This document shows positions 41,205 to 50,321 of a DNA stretch of 53,683 nt, piece after piece (the stretch's first letter is position 1; every line of letters begins with the position of its first letter). A program made the position numbers and the translations under genes. The notes under the pieces were generated by a model that saw nothing but the letters and a program-made list of their open reading frames with translations, was not told where the DNA came from and did not search any database. This stretch comes from Pontibacter sp. HSC-14F20. Its GTDB lineage: Bacteria > Bacteroidota > Bacteroidia > Cytophagales > Hymenobacteraceae. Location: contig NZ_JAHZTC010000025.1 of the NCBI RefSeq assembly GCF_019599265.1, positions 1 to 53,683 of the forward strand, read 5' to 3'.

Positions 41205-41837
41205 CTAACGCTGCTCCCGCATCTGGTTATACCTGTCTTTGGCGTCGCGGCTTTTGCGCAGGGTGTTGAACTCTACCTGTAGCGCCGCTACTTTCATCTT
41301 GTCGCTGTTGTTCATTTGGCTGAGCACTTGCTGCTTTCGGTCGTTGAGCTGCAGGTATACGTGTTCGGCATAGTCCCAATCGCGCAAGCTCCAGTCGGTG
41401 CGTTGCGCCCGCACGTTTTCCATAAACCGGACAAAAGTGCCCCGCATCTGACTGGCTTTTAACTGGCCGATTTTGTTCGTGCCGGTCAGGCGACGCTCCC
41501 AGGTGGTGGCCGTCTCGCGGCTCAGGGGCTGTCCGTAGCGCTCTTCCTTCTCAGCTTCCCACTCCTGGTACTGGCTCTTCAGTTGGCCATACTCCTGCCT
41601 CGAGGCTTCGTTCAGCTGGCTGCTGTTACGGTCAATTCTTTGGGTGCGGGTCCTGAACTCCTGCTTAACAGCTGGCCATTCAGCCCGTGTTATGCTATCG
41701 CCCTGGCTTACTCTTTTGTTCATCCAGTTACGGAAATCCTCCAGGTCCTGCTCCAGCTTGGATTTGGTCTGCGCCTGAACACCTAGCGTGCTCAGTACCA
41801 TCCATAACATGAGGGCGGCAACAAATAGCTTCTTCAT
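41205..41837 (-). CDS. secreted coiled-coil hypothetical protein
   Basis: 210 residues with a signal peptide (KKLFVAALMLWMVLSTLGVQ, cleavage near AQT). The mature part is helical and charged, with no other domain: SKLEQDLEDFRNWMNKRV, LKSQYQEWEAEKEERYGQ, QMNNSDKMKVAALQVEF. Such periplasmic helical proteins are of unknown function. Convergent with the 59-aa gene and sharing its terminator. Confidence 0.75.
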   Translation of the reverse strand: MKKLFVAALMLWMVLSTLGVQAQTKSKLEQDLEDFRNWMNKRVSQGDSITRAEWPAVKQEFRTRTQRIDRNSSQLNEASRQEYGQLKSQYQEWEAEKEERYGQPLSRETATTWERRLTGTNKIGQLKASQMRGTFVRFMENVRAQRTDWSLRDWDYAEHVYLQLNDRKQQVLSQMNNSDKMKVAALQVEFNTLRKSRDAKDRYNQMREQR

Positions 41838-42079
41838 CGTTCGGTTGTGTTTTGTTTCGTACTACTCTTTTAACACAGCATTCCCCTTAAATATTATGCC
41901 AGAATATGCTGATGACACTATATTTTTCAAAACTGATACTATACCTGCACCCGGTAGAACAGAACGTTTGCTATCCTTTTGTAGCGGCTTACGTTTAAAG
42001 CAAAGGCAGGCATTTCGTCTGCACTGCACTTGGGATTGTGCCAAACACGTTCTTCTCCCATCAAACCAAATAAACTAAT

Positions 42080-44518
42080 ATGCGCAAAACGAGGGACAAC
42101 TTCCACGAAACCGTTGTTTCTATACCTAACCGGGACGAGATCATCCTGAGTGCTGAACAATTTCCGTTCAAGGCAACGCTCAGTCTGTCACCGCTGGTGT
42201 CTTACTGGGAAAACAAGATCAAAACAGACCCCAACTGCAATGTGTCTCGCGTAAACGAGCTGGCCGGTCTGCTGCGCCAAAACCCGGAGCTGCTGGAGCC
42301 TATTGAAGATGTGGCTATCATTGATAAATACATTGACACGGTCGACATCCTGATGGAAGATATTTTCCCGAGTGCCCTTTGGGAGAACGACCTGCGTGCC
42401 ACGGTGCTGCCCTTTCACTTCGACAGCTTTTACGCCACACCACGCCTGGAGGAACTCGACCTGCTGGGCGGCGGCAACTATACCCAAAAGCTTAACCTCG
42501 ACCTTAAAACGCTGCTCTTCCGCCAGACGCTCTCGGCCTATACCTTGATTCTGGAGAAGTTTTATAATGCCAATTTCTTTGTGGAAGAGCCCTTTATCTT
42601 CAGCATCAAAGACAAGTTCACCAAACTGGACCGGCACTACAAGCTGATCACGGATCTGAAGTTCATGAAAGTGAAAGCCAAAGGGCCGATCAAGAAACTG
42701 AGCACGCAGGAAATAAATTTTCTGATAAACCGCTACAACGACCTCGACCTCTGGATGCAGAAGATTCCGCCGGAGAACTTTGAGTTCAGCGGCTTTGCCA
42801 TTTACGATTTTACGGATGTGACCAACGAGGCGACCATTTCCTCCTTGCGCTACGACCTCCTCGATCAGGATTCTGTGACCACACCGGAAGGTTTTGAGAG
42901 CCTGCAGCAAAAACTGCGCGTGCTGTTTGGGCTGCCGGGCCTGCGGCTGGGCTTGTCTTCCCTGCCCGCTCTGCACGACTTTGACACTAATTTTACCCGC
43001 AAAACCTGGAACGGGTTGGTGCTTCAGAAAAATTCTCACATCAAACTCGAAGATCTAACGGAGTCGATCTATGCCCCGGTGCTCATAAAAGGCAATACCA
43101 TTATCGTAGACGACCTGGAGCAACTGGACGAGCCCAACAGACTGGAGCAGGAGTTGATTAAAACCGGTTTGCGCAACCTGATCATCGCGCCGCTTCAATA
43201 CGAAGGCAAAATGATCGGGATGCTGGAACTGGCCTCGCCTATACCTGGCGAGTTGAATGCCCTCTCCACCATCAAGCTCAAGGAGATTCTGCCCCTGTTT
43301 GCCCTGGCGCTTAACCGCATGCTCGACGAGTTACGCAGCAGCATCCAGAACATCATCAAAGAGAAGTATACCGCTATCCACCCGATTGTGGAGTGGCGCT
43401 TTACACAGGCAGCCATCAACCTGCTCGATAAGATGGAGCGCAATGTGCCGGCTGAGATCGAGCCGATCGTGTTCCGGGACATCTTCCCGCTTTACGGCGT
43501 TTCGGATATCCGCAGCTCGGCCTCAGAGCGCAACAAAGCCATACAGGGCGACCTGCTCGACCAGTTGGTGCTGGCCAAAGAAGTGATACTGGCTGCCAAG
43601 GACCAATTGCCGCTTTCGATCCTGGATGAATTAGTATACAAGATTGACAAGTACTCACAGAACATGGTGCAGGAGCTGAGTTCGGGCGATGAGGCGGTGG
43701 TGCTGGAGTTTTTGCGCACCGAGATCGAACCGCTCTTCAATCACTTTGCCCAGAAGTATCCTACTACCCAGAAGGCCATTGAAGCGTACCGGAAGGCTAC
43801 CAACAACCCGAATGGTGTCGTGTATAACAAGCGGCGTGCCTACGAAGAAAGTCTATACCTGATCAATGATACCATTTCCACTTTCCTGGACCGGGAGGAG
43901 GAAAAGGCGCAGCAGATCTTTCCGCACTACTTTGAGAAGTATAAGACGGATGGTCTGGAGTATAACATCTATATCGGGGCATCGCTGCTGAACAGTGGTC
44001 ATTTTCAGGAGCTATACCTAAAGAACATGCGCCTGTGGCAACTCATGCTCACCTGCGAGATTGCCCGCCGCATACACAAACTGCGCGCCAACCTGAAACT
44101 GCCGCTCGAGATCACGCAGCTGATTCTCGTGCACAGCAACCCGATCAGTATCCGCTTCCGGCTCGACGAGAAGAAGTTTGACGTGGAGGGTGCCGACAAT
44201 ATCCGCTATGAGATCCTTAAAAAGCGAATCGACAAGGCCACTTTGCGTGGCTCCGAAGAGCGCCTCACCCAACCCGGCAAGGTGGCCATCGTCTATACCC
44301 AGCCGCGGGAAGCGCAGGAGTACCGCCGCTACATCGATTTTCTGCAGGCCGAGGGTTACATTGAAGAAGAAATAGAAGATCTGGAGATTGAGGAGCTACA
44401 AGGGGTACAGGGTCTGAAAGCACTCCGCATTTCGATCAATTTCCAGGAGCAGCTGCGCCACGACATTGATGCCGGCGACGAGCTGCTGCAGATCGCGCAG
44501 GCTGCTGCCCTGAACTAA
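42080..44518 (+). CDS. 812-aa GAF-domain protein
   Basis: 812 residues, soluble with no signal peptide or membrane helix. A GAF-like domain is visible at about 331-420 (YAPVLIKGNTIIVDDLEQLD, LRNLIIAPLQYEGKMIGMLE, LPLFALALNRMLDEL). The remaining ~320 N-terminal and ~390 C-terminal residues are helical with no motif I recognise (for example VLLRQTLSAYTLI-like and YEESLYLINDTISTFLDREE). Similar large GAF proteins occur in Cytophagales without known function. A ligand-sensing or signalling scaffold is inferred. It is alone in its transcription unit. Confidence 0.8.
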   Translation: MRKTRDNFHETVVSIPNRDEIILSAEQFPFKATLSLSPLVSYWENKIKTDPNCNVSRVNELAGLLRQNPELLEPIEDVAIIDKYIDTVDILMEDIFPSALWENDLRATVLPFHFDSFYATPRLEELDLLGGGNYTQKLNLDLKTLLFRQTLSAYTLILEKFYNANFFVEEPFIFSIKDKFTKLDRHYKLITDLKFMKVKAKGPIKKLSTQEINFLINRYNDLDLWMQKIPPENFEFSGFAIYDFTDVTNEATISSLRYDLLDQDSVTTPEGFESLQQKLRVLFGLPGLRLGLSSLPALHDFDTNFTRKTWNGLVLQKNSHIKLEDLTESIYAPVLIKGNTIIVDDLEQLDEPNRLEQELIKTGLRNLIIAPLQYEGKMIGMLELASPIPGELNALSTIKLKEILPLFALALNRMLDELRSSIQNIIKEKYTAIHPIVEWRFTQAAINLLDKMERNVPAEIEPIVFRDIFPLYGVSDIRSSASERNKAIQGDLLDQLVLAKEVILAAKDQLPLSILDELVYKIDKYSQNMVQELSSGDEAVVLEFLRTEIEPLFNHFAQKYPTTQKAIEAYRKATNNPNGVVYNKRRAYEESLYLINDTISTFLDREEEKAQQIFPHYFEKYKTDGLEYNIYIGASLLNSGHFQELYLKNMRLWQLMLTCEIARRIHKLRANLKLPLEITQLILVHSNPISIRFRLDEKKFDVEGADNIRYEILKKRIDKATLRGSEERLTQPGKVAIVYTQPREAQEYRRYIDFLQAEGYIEEEIEDLEIEELQGVQGLKALRISINFQEQLRHDIDAGDELLQIAQAAALN

Positions 44519-44752
44519 AATTGCACTTTTATACCTTGCCCAATTTTTTTAACAGATTAAATATCATCACACAAACCATCTAATCAACAACTTACACTAA
44601 ATTCTGAGTTGTAAAATTCTACCAATTACAGGTGCCTCTGTAATTTTCTCTACACCGGTGCAATTATTTTAAGGAAAACGGCGTTTTACCTGAGACTGCC
44701 GGGGAAGCGCCCTGTGCCGTTTATTTATTTTCACTTTTCAACTTTTAGCCAA

Positions 44753-45553
44753 ATGAAATTGAAAAACCGTTTTTTACCCGCCATGCTAGTATTTGGCGTG
44801 GTAGCACTATCATCTTGCGAGAAAAACGACCACGAGTCTGCACAGCCAACGTTTGACCAGGGCAGCCTGTCTCATATCATGCTGGATTCTGCCGAGGTTA
44901 CTTCTTATAAGGTAGTAAGCAAGCAGCTTAGCCAGGTGAACCACTACAACCAGGAAACCGGTGAAGTGGAGAGCTTCGACAAGTACGAGCGTGACAACAA
45001 GGGCCGCCTGATCAAGAGTACAACCTACGCTGGCAAAAGCCAGACACTCCTCACAGAGCAGCACTACACCTACAACGACAAAGGCGAGTTGAGCAAATCG
45101 GTGTCCACTTACTTTACAGGTGGCAAGCCCGAGTACCAGACCTACAGCACTTACGCTTATGACGCTTCCAACAAGCTGAGCAAGAAGTCTGTTTATGAAG
45201 GTACTGAGGAGAAAGGCAAACTGAAGTCTTTCACGACTTATGAAGTAATGCAAAACGGTAACTACGCCCAGGAAAAGCAGTTTGTAATCGATGGTTCAGG
45301 AGAAGCCAAGCTTTACGCGACCACGACCAACTCTTACGATTCTAACCCGAACCCGCTGCACGCTTTTGAAGAGCCAGGCTCGGCCAGCAGCCCGAACAAC
45401 CTGGTGCGCTCTTCTATGGTGGTACACAACAGCCAGAAGACATTCACGCGCTCTTACGCTTACAAGTACGACGAGAGCGGCATGCCAATCAGCCAGACGG
45501 TGACACTGCCAAATGGTAAGTCCCAAACATTCAACTACGTGTACAGCAACTAA
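44753..45553 (+). CDS. lipoprotein with YD-repeat-like motifs
   Basis: 266 residues from the ATG at 44753, chosen because it opens a clean lipoprotein signal (LKNRFLPAMLVFGVVALSSC). The mature protein carries YD/RHS-like strands: KYERDNKGRLIKSTTYAG, HYTYNDKGELSKSVSTYF, TYAYDASNKLSKKSVYEG, and AYKYDESGMPISQ at the end. The repeats are few, so this is a single short outer-membrane lipoprotein rather than an RHS toxin. It is followed by a strong terminator. Confidence 0.75.
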   Translation: MKLKNRFLPAMLVFGVVALSSCEKNDHESAQPTFDQGSLSHIMLDSAEVTSYKVVSKQLSQVNHYNQETGEVESFDKYERDNKGRLIKSTTYAGKSQTLLTEQHYTYNDKGELSKSVSTYFTGGKPEYQTYSTYAYDASNKLSKKSVYEGTEEKGKLKSFTTYEVMQNGNYAQEKQFVIDGSGEAKLYATTTNSYDSNPNPLHAFEEPGSASSPNNLVRSSMVVHNSQKTFTRSYAYKYDESGMPISQTVTLPNGKSQTFNYVYSN

Positions 45554-45570
45554 TGCTGCTGCGTAGTTCG

Positions 45571-45614
45571 CCCCACAGCCCCCGGCCGTTTACGTCCGGG
45601 GGCTGTGGGGTTTC
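45571..45614 (+). terminator. terminator after the YD-repeat lipoprotein
   Basis: Perfect 15-bp stem CCCCACAGCCCCCGG (45571-45585) / CCGGGGGCTGTGGGG (45596-45610), then TTT. Confidence 0.8.
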
Positions 45615-45665
45615 CGGGCTTTTGCGGCTGCCAACCGGCATCTGGTAATTGTGCCGTAAAAAACC

Positions 45666-45673
45666 TATATTTG
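45666..45673 (+). promoter_or_regulatory. candidate -7 box of the CDGSH/DUF2007 genes
   Basis: TATATTTG, a perfect TAnnTTTG match, 22 bases before the ATG at 45696. The only TTG upstream (45649-45651) is at short spacing (14). Confidence 0.5.
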
Positions 45674-45695
45674 TTATTGTACTAAACAACAGACA

Positions 45696-45920
45696 ATGGC
45701 GAAGACAAAAATAACAGTGAACAACAATGGTTCGCTGCGCGTAGAGGGTGAATTTGAGATCGTGGACAAGAACGGTAACGTATACGGGCTTGGCGGCCGC
45801 GAGCTGGTTTCGATCTGCCGTTGCGGCATGTCCAAAAACAAACCGTTCTGCGACGGCTCACACAAAGGACACTTTGAACATGAGGCCGAGGCCTTTGACC
45901 TACCTCCTAAGAAACAATAA
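45696..45920 (+). CDS. CDGSH iron-sulfur domain protein
   Basis: 74 residues. The CDGSH motif is complete: ISICRCGMSKNKPFCDGSHK-type (CRC, then C-D-G-S-H), which binds a [2Fe-2S] cluster with three Cys and one His. Small stand-alone CDGSH proteins are redox-active and may transfer clusters or electrons. The DUF2007 gene follows 30 bases later on the same strand, possibly co-transcribed. Confidence 0.93.
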   Translation: MAKTKITVNNNGSLRVEGEFEIVDKNGNVYGLGGRELVSICRCGMSKNKPFCDGSHKGHFEHEAEAFDLPPKKQ

Positions 45921-45950
45921 CACGGCCCCACCTAACACCACCTGTACCCT

Positions 45951-46373
45951 ATGGCAGAGCGCCTGATCACCGTGGCCACCTTCAGCCAACCCACAGAAGC
46001 CCACATCCTGAAAGGCCGTCTTGAGGCGGAGGGAATTCTATGTTTTTTGGGGGACGAACAGATCATTGCGGCGCAGCCTTTCTATTCGCTGGCGGTAGGC
46101 GGCGTGAAACTGCAGGTGACAGAGGGCGATGTGGAAGAGGCCCTTGAGCTGCTTGACCGGATTGAGCGCGGCACCAGTGAGTACATCATCGATGATAACA
46201 TTGAGCTGGCTCCTCCCGCTCAGCTATACCAGGATTCCGAAGCCTGCCCGATCTGCGAATCAAAAAATATCTCTGCCCGCGGATTTTTCGGGGGTACACT
46301 AGGTATCACCCTGCCTTTCGTCAGCCGGCGCTATGGCTGCCACGACTGCGGCTATACCTGGAAAGAAAACTAA
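45951..46373 (+). CDS. DUF2007 domain protein with C-terminal zinc-ribbon
   Basis: 140 residues. DUF2007 (about 5-75: VATFSQPTEAHILKGRLEAE, then SLAVGGVKLQVTEGDVEEAL) resembles a PII-like/ferredoxin-fold domain found in putative signal transducers. A C-terminal zinc-ribbon follows, with CPIC (about 105) and CHDC (about 131), giving four cysteines. The stop codon overlaps the base of a strong terminator. Its function is unknown. Confidence 0.85.
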   Translation: MAERLITVATFSQPTEAHILKGRLEAEGILCFLGDEQIIAAQPFYSLAVGGVKLQVTEGDVEEALELLDRIERGTSEYIIDDNIELAPPAQLYQDSEACPICESKNISARGFFGGTLGITLPFVSRRYGCHDCGYTWKEN

Positions 46374-46399
46374 AAAGCGCCCCTTGGGGCGCTTTTTTT
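46372..46399 (+). terminator. bidirectional terminator between DUF2007 and ACBP genes
   Basis: Stem AAAAAGCGCCCC (46372-46383) / GGGGCGCTTTTT (46386-46397), 2-nt loop, T-run on the plus strand and A-run on the other. The DUF2007 stop codon (46371-46373) overlaps the stem base. Confidence 0.9.
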
Positions 46400-46426
46400 A
46401 TACCTGCAGTGCTATACCTAGTGGCC

Positions 46427-46678
46427 TTATTTCAGGCTGTTTACCAGCTGCACATACTGGGCGCGGGCATCTTCCTGGCTCGTTCCTTCCAGACTTTTCC
46501 AGGCATCCCACTTGGCGATGTTCTTGAAATCAAAGCCGCCCGGGCGGTCCGTGTTCACATCGCCTTCCGTCGCCTGCTTAAACAAGCTGTAGAGTTGCAG
46601 CAGAATGTTATTAGATGGTCGTTCGGTTAGCTCCTTGGATTGAGCCACTGCCTGCTCAAATTCTTCTTGTGTTGCCAT
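46427..46678 (-). CDS. acyl-CoA-binding protein
   Basis: 83 residues, full-length ACBP: FEQAVAQSKELTERPSNNIL, then LLQLYSLFKQATEGDVNTDR, PGGFDFKNIAKWDAWKSLEG and ARAQYVQLVNSL. It binds medium/long-chain acyl-CoA esters in the cytoplasm. Bacterial ACBPs are less common than eukaryotic ones but occur in Bacteroidota. It converges on the DUF2007 gene and shares its terminator. Confidence 0.95.
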   Translation of the reverse strand: MATQEEFEQAVAQSKELTERPSNNILLQLYSLFKQATEGDVNTDRPGGFDFKNIAKWDAWKSLEGTSQEDARAQYVQLVNSLK

Positions 46679-46804
46679 AGTGTGTCTGATTTATATTTTA
46701 AGGTATAGCAAGGTATAAAAAAATACGCTGCATGCATAACTTTAATTTATGTTTAACTTCTCGGTATTTTCCTTATTTTTATAGCGACTTAATAGATACT
46801 CACT

Positions 46805-49015
46805 ATGAAAAAAACACAGCACAGTGCTACAGCTCCGGCCCTGCTCCTATCGGCTTGCCTGCTGGCGGGCACAGCCTGCAGCACTACCCAACAACCCACC
46901 GCAACCGAGACGGCCACGACTGAACAAACAACCAGTCAAACGGCCGATACCGCGGTGAAGGCCGATCAGCCGCAACCGCCAGTAGCTGCCAAAAAACCGA
47001 AAGAACTGACAGCCCACGGTCACACCCGCACCGACAATTACTACTGGATGAACGAGCGCGAAAATCCGGAAGTGATTGCCTACCTGAACGCCGAAAACGA
47101 TTACACCAAGCAGGTAATGGCTGATACGGAAGCGCTGCAGGAAAAGCTCTTCGACGAGATTGTGGGCCGCATCAAGCAAACCGATGAGTCAGTGCCTTAC
47201 AAGAAGAACGGCTATTTCTACTATACCCGTTTTGAGGCTGGCAAAGAGTATCCGGTCTATGCCCGCAAAAAAGGGAACCTGGATGCCAAAGAAGAGATCA
47301 TGATCAACGCCAACGAGCGTGCTGAGGGTAAAAGCTATTATGCTGCCGCCGGCATGAACGTGAGCCCGGACAACCAGCTGCTGGCTTTTGGTGAAGACAC
47401 GGTGAGCCGACGCCAGTATACCATCCGCTTCAAAAACCTGCAGACCGGCGAGCTGCTGCCCGACCGTATACCTAACACCACGGGCGGAGCAGTATGGGCT
47501 AACGACAACAAGACCATTTTCTATACCATGAAAGATCCTGCCCTGCGTTCTTTCAAGATCTTCCGCCATACCCTGGGCACTCCCACTTCGCAGGACAAAG
47601 AGGTATACCACGAAGCTGATGAGACCTTCAGCACGTTTGTCTACAAGACCAAGTCAGATAAATATATCATCATCGGCTCCAGCAGTACACTCTCGCAGGA
47701 ATACCGTTTCGTGGACGCTGCCAAGCCAACAGCCACGCCTAAAGTTATTCAGCCACGCGAGCGCGGTCTGGAGTATAGCGTTGACCATTTCGGCGACAGT
47801 TTTTACATCCGCACCAACAAAGACGGCGCCACCAACTTTAAGCTGATGAAAACGCCGGTCGGCAAAACCACCAAGGAAAGCTGGAAAGAGGTAATCCCGC
47901 ACCGTGCGGACACCTACCTGGAAGGCACCGAAATTTTCAAAGATTACCTGGTGTTGCAGGAACGCAAGAACGGTCTGACTCAATTGCGCATCAAGAAGTG
48001 GAATGACCCGAAAACCGACTACTATGTAGATTTCGGAGAAGAAGCCTATACCGCCGGCATCAGCATCAACCCTGATTTCGATAGCAAAGTGCTGCGCTAT
48101 GTGTACAGTTCCCTTACCACCCCGAGCTCCACGTTCGATTACAACATGGAAACCAAGCAGAAAACCCTGCTGAAAGAACAGGAAGTGGTGGGTGATTTCG
48201 ACAAGAACAACTACGAAGCCAAGCGCATTTATGCCACCGCCAAAGACGGTACCAAGATTCCGGTTTCGCTGGTATACCGCAAGGGCCTGAAGCTCGATGG
48301 CAACAACCCGACCCTGCAGTACGCATACGGTTCCTATGGCATCAGCATGAACCCTGGTTTTAGCTCCGTACGCCTGAGTTTACTGGATCGTGGCTTTGTA
48401 TATGCTATTGCGCACATCCGGGGTGGTCAGGAAATGGGGCGGCAGTGGTATGAGGATGGCAAGCTGATGAAGAAGAAAAATACCTTCACCGATTTCATCG
48501 ATGTGTCGGAATACCTGATCAAGCAAGGTTATACCAATCCGGATAAGCTGTTTGCACAGGGCGGTAGCGCCGGCGGCCTGTTAATAGGCGCTGTTGCCAA
48601 CATGCGTCCCGACCTGTATGAAGGTATGCACGCTGCCGTACCGTTTGTGGATGTGGTTACTACCATGCTCGACACCAGCATTCCGCTCACCACCGGTGAG
48701 TTTGACGAATGGGGCAATCCGGCCAAGAAAGACGCCTACGATTATATGCTTTCCTACTCGCCTTATGACAACGTGGAAGCCAAAGACTATCCGAACATGC
48801 TCGTAACCACCGGCCTGCACGACTCGCAGGTACAGTATTTTGAGCCAGCCAAGTGGGTAGCCAAGCTCCGCGAGCTGAAGACCGACGATAACCTGGTGCT
48901 CTTCCAGACCAACATGGAAGCGGGACACGGCGGTGCATCCGGCCGCTTCCAGCCTTACCGTGAAACAGCCCTGCAATACGCTTTCTTCTTGAAGCTGGCT
49001 GGAATCACGGAGTAG
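46805..49015 (+). CDS. prolyl oligopeptidase (S9A), lipoprotein
   Basis: 736 residues. Lipoprotein signal (ALLLSACLLAGTAC; Cys about 24) then a Thr/Gln-rich linker. Seven-bladed beta-propeller (about 80-450), then the alpha/beta hydrolase with catalytic Ser588 in QGGSAGGLLIGA, Asp673 in TTGLHDSQVQYF and His708 in MEAGHGG. The triad is intact. It should cleave proline-containing peptides outside the cytoplasm. It is alone between a promoter region and a strong terminator. Confidence 0.96.
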   Translation: MKKTQHSATAPALLLSACLLAGTACSTTQQPTATETATTEQTTSQTADTAVKADQPQPPVAAKKPKELTAHGHTRTDNYYWMNERENPEVIAYLNAENDYTKQVMADTEALQEKLFDEIVGRIKQTDESVPYKKNGYFYYTRFEAGKEYPVYARKKGNLDAKEEIMINANERAEGKSYYAAAGMNVSPDNQLLAFGEDTVSRRQYTIRFKNLQTGELLPDRIPNTTGGAVWANDNKTIFYTMKDPALRSFKIFRHTLGTPTSQDKEVYHEADETFSTFVYKTKSDKYIIIGSSSTLSQEYRFVDAAKPTATPKVIQPRERGLEYSVDHFGDSFYIRTNKDGATNFKLMKTPVGKTTKESWKEVIPHRADTYLEGTEIFKDYLVLQERKNGLTQLRIKKWNDPKTDYYVDFGEEAYTAGISINPDFDSKVLRYVYSSLTTPSSTFDYNMETKQKTLLKEQEVVGDFDKNNYEAKRIYATAKDGTKIPVSLVYRKGLKLDGNNPTLQYAYGSYGISMNPGFSSVRLSLLDRGFVYAIAHIRGGQEMGRQWYEDGKLMKKKNTFTDFIDVSEYLIKQGYTNPDKLFAQGGSAGGLLIGAVANMRPDLYEGMHAAVPFVDVVTTMLDTSIPLTTGEFDEWGNPAKKDAYDYMLSYSPYDNVEAKDYPNMLVTTGLHDSQVQYFEPAKWVAKLRELKTDDNLVLFQTNMEAGHGGASGRFQPYRETALQYAFFLKLAGITE

Positions 49016-49030
49016 GTATAACATAAACGT

Positions 49031-49080
49031 TAAAAGAGGAAGCCCGCTGCAAATGGATTTGCAGCGGGCTTCCTCTTTTA
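49031..49080 (+). terminator. very long perfect hairpin terminator after the S9 gene
   Basis: A perfect 24-bp stem (49031-49054 with 49057-49080) ending in TCTTTTA on the plus strand. It is directly followed by the repeat element at 49083. Confidence 0.85.
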
Positions 49081-49082
49081 TA

Positions 49083-49168
49083 CCTGTCATTTCGACCTTT
49101 GGGCGAAATCTGAAATTTTACCCGGTCCTTGAAAGACTCCAACTCTCTGCTATCGTCGGGATGACAGG
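49083..49168. repeat. short inverted-repeat element, GTCATTTCGAC family
   Basis: Left end CCTGTCATTTCGAC (49083-49096) and right end GTCGGGATGACAGG (49155-49168) are inverted copies (reverse complement CCTGTCATCCCGAC), about 86 bp. It directly abuts the terminator hairpin. Confidence 0.8.
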
Positions 49169-49192
49169 CTAATCTCTTCTTATGGAATCAGT

Positions 49193-50191
49193 TTAACTCA
49201 CCTGCACCACGATCTTTCCGAACTGTTTGCCGGCTTCCATGTAGCGCATTGCCTGCTCGGTTTCTTCGAGCGGGAAGACGATATCGACCACCGGCTTTAC
49301 TTTCTTTTCTGCCACAAAAGCGATCATTTCGGCGAAGTCCTGGTTGATGCCCATGGTGCTGCCATGTATGGCAAGCTGCTTCCAGAAAATCTCAGCCGGA
49401 TTGATCTGGCCGATCATACCTGTCGTGCCGCCATAGATTCCGATGCGGCCGCCGGGCTTAGCCAATTTCACCAGTTGCACAAAGCCTTCGCCCGCAGCCC
49501 CGTCGATGCTCACATCGAATCCTCCGACTTCAGCTTTCAGCTCCTTGCCCCAGTTTTCTTTCTTGTAATTTATGCCGCCGGTTGCCCCCAGCTGTTTAGC
49601 CTTTTCTATTTTCTCATCTGATCCCGATGTCACCCATACCTCTGCCCCAGCTGCTACCGCAAACTGCACGGCAAAAAGAGCCACGCCACCACCGGCGCCC
49701 GTTATCAGCACCCGCTCACCGGCTCTCAATCCGCATTTTGTAAACATAGCGCGATAGGCCGTTACGCCCGCCAGCGGCAGGGCAGCAGCCTCTTCAAAAC
49801 TCAGGTGCGCTGGCTTGCGGTGCAGGTTAGAAGCTCTAACTTTCACGTAGTCGGCAAAAGTGCCGTCTTCAGGCATACCCAGCACCTTATACGCCTTGCT
49901 ATGCGCCTGCGGGTTATCGCCCCAATCGGTAGAAGGATCGATCACCACCTGCTGCCCTATCCAGCTTTTATCCACGCCTTCGCCCACTTCGGTCACAATA
50001 CCGGCACCGTCAGATCCCAGAATGGCCGGATAATCCTTGGTGAAGTAGCGACCGTACTGTATCCAGACGTCGCGGTGGTTCAGGGCGGCAGCTTTCACCT
50101 GCACAATGGCTTCTCCGGCACCGGCAACAGGTTTTTCTTTTTCGATCAGCACGAAAGGACTGTTGATCGCTTCCAGGTATATGGCTCTCAT
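49193..50191 (-). CDS. zinc-binding-type quinone oxidoreductase / MDR alcohol dehydrogenase
   Basis: 332 residues from the ATG at 50191; the longer frame reads through upstream DNA and adds an implausible N-terminus. MDR fold: N-terminal GroES-like domain (ALNHRDVWIQYGRYFTKDYP) and Rossmann motif VLITGAGGGVALFAVQFA (about 163-180). Active-site-type features of quinone oxidoreductases (LAGVTAYRAMF, PGGRIGIYGGTTG) are present, with no structural-zinc cysteine cluster. NADPH-dependent reduction of a quinone or enone is likely. Divergent from the GNAT gene. Confidence 0.92.
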   Translation of the reverse strand: MRAIYLEAINSPFVLIEKEKPVAGAGEAIVQVKAAALNHRDVWIQYGRYFTKDYPAILGSDGAGIVTEVGEGVDKSWIGQQVVIDPSTDWGDNPQAHSKAYKVLGMPEDGTFADYVKVRASNLHRKPAHLSFEEAAALPLAGVTAYRAMFTKCGLRAGERVLITGAGGGVALFAVQFAVAAGAEVWVTSGSDEKIEKAKQLGATGGINYKKENWGKELKAEVGGFDVSIDGAAGEGFVQLVKLAKPGGRIGIYGGTTGMIGQINPAEIFWKQLAIHGSTMGINQDFAEMIAFVAEKKVKPVVDIVFPLEETEQAMRYMEAGKQFGKIVVQVS

Positions 50192-50215
50192 AGTAGTTGT
50201 TTTAAGGTATCGATG

Positions 50216-50223
50216 CAAAGGTA
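50216..50223 (-). promoter_or_regulatory. candidate -7 box of the quinone oxidoreductase gene
   Basis: CAAAGGTA on the plus strand is TACCTTTG on the minus strand, matching TAnnTTTG, 24 bases before the start. No -33 box at the right distance. It overlaps a GGTATA motif. Confidence 0.4.
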
Positions 50224-50263
50224 TAACATCTGCCCTAAGCTGAAAAACCTCTTCCGACAGGCA

Positions 50264-50294
50264 TTGGCTTTTTATACGGGAGCGCCTATCTTCG
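50264..50294 (+). promoter_or_regulatory. candidate promoter of the GNAT gene
   Basis: TTG (50264-50266), a 20-bp spacer, TATCTTCG (50287-50294), one mismatch to TAnnTTTG. 27 bases before the ATG at 50322. Confidence 0.5.
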
Positions 50295-50321
50295 TTGCAA
50301 GTAACGTAAATAAGACAGCAA

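Noticed and set aside
42188..43039. 283-aa minus-strand ORF opposite the GAF protein
   Set aside because: Shadow of a strong plus-strand gene; composition and lack of motifs mark it as antisense noise.
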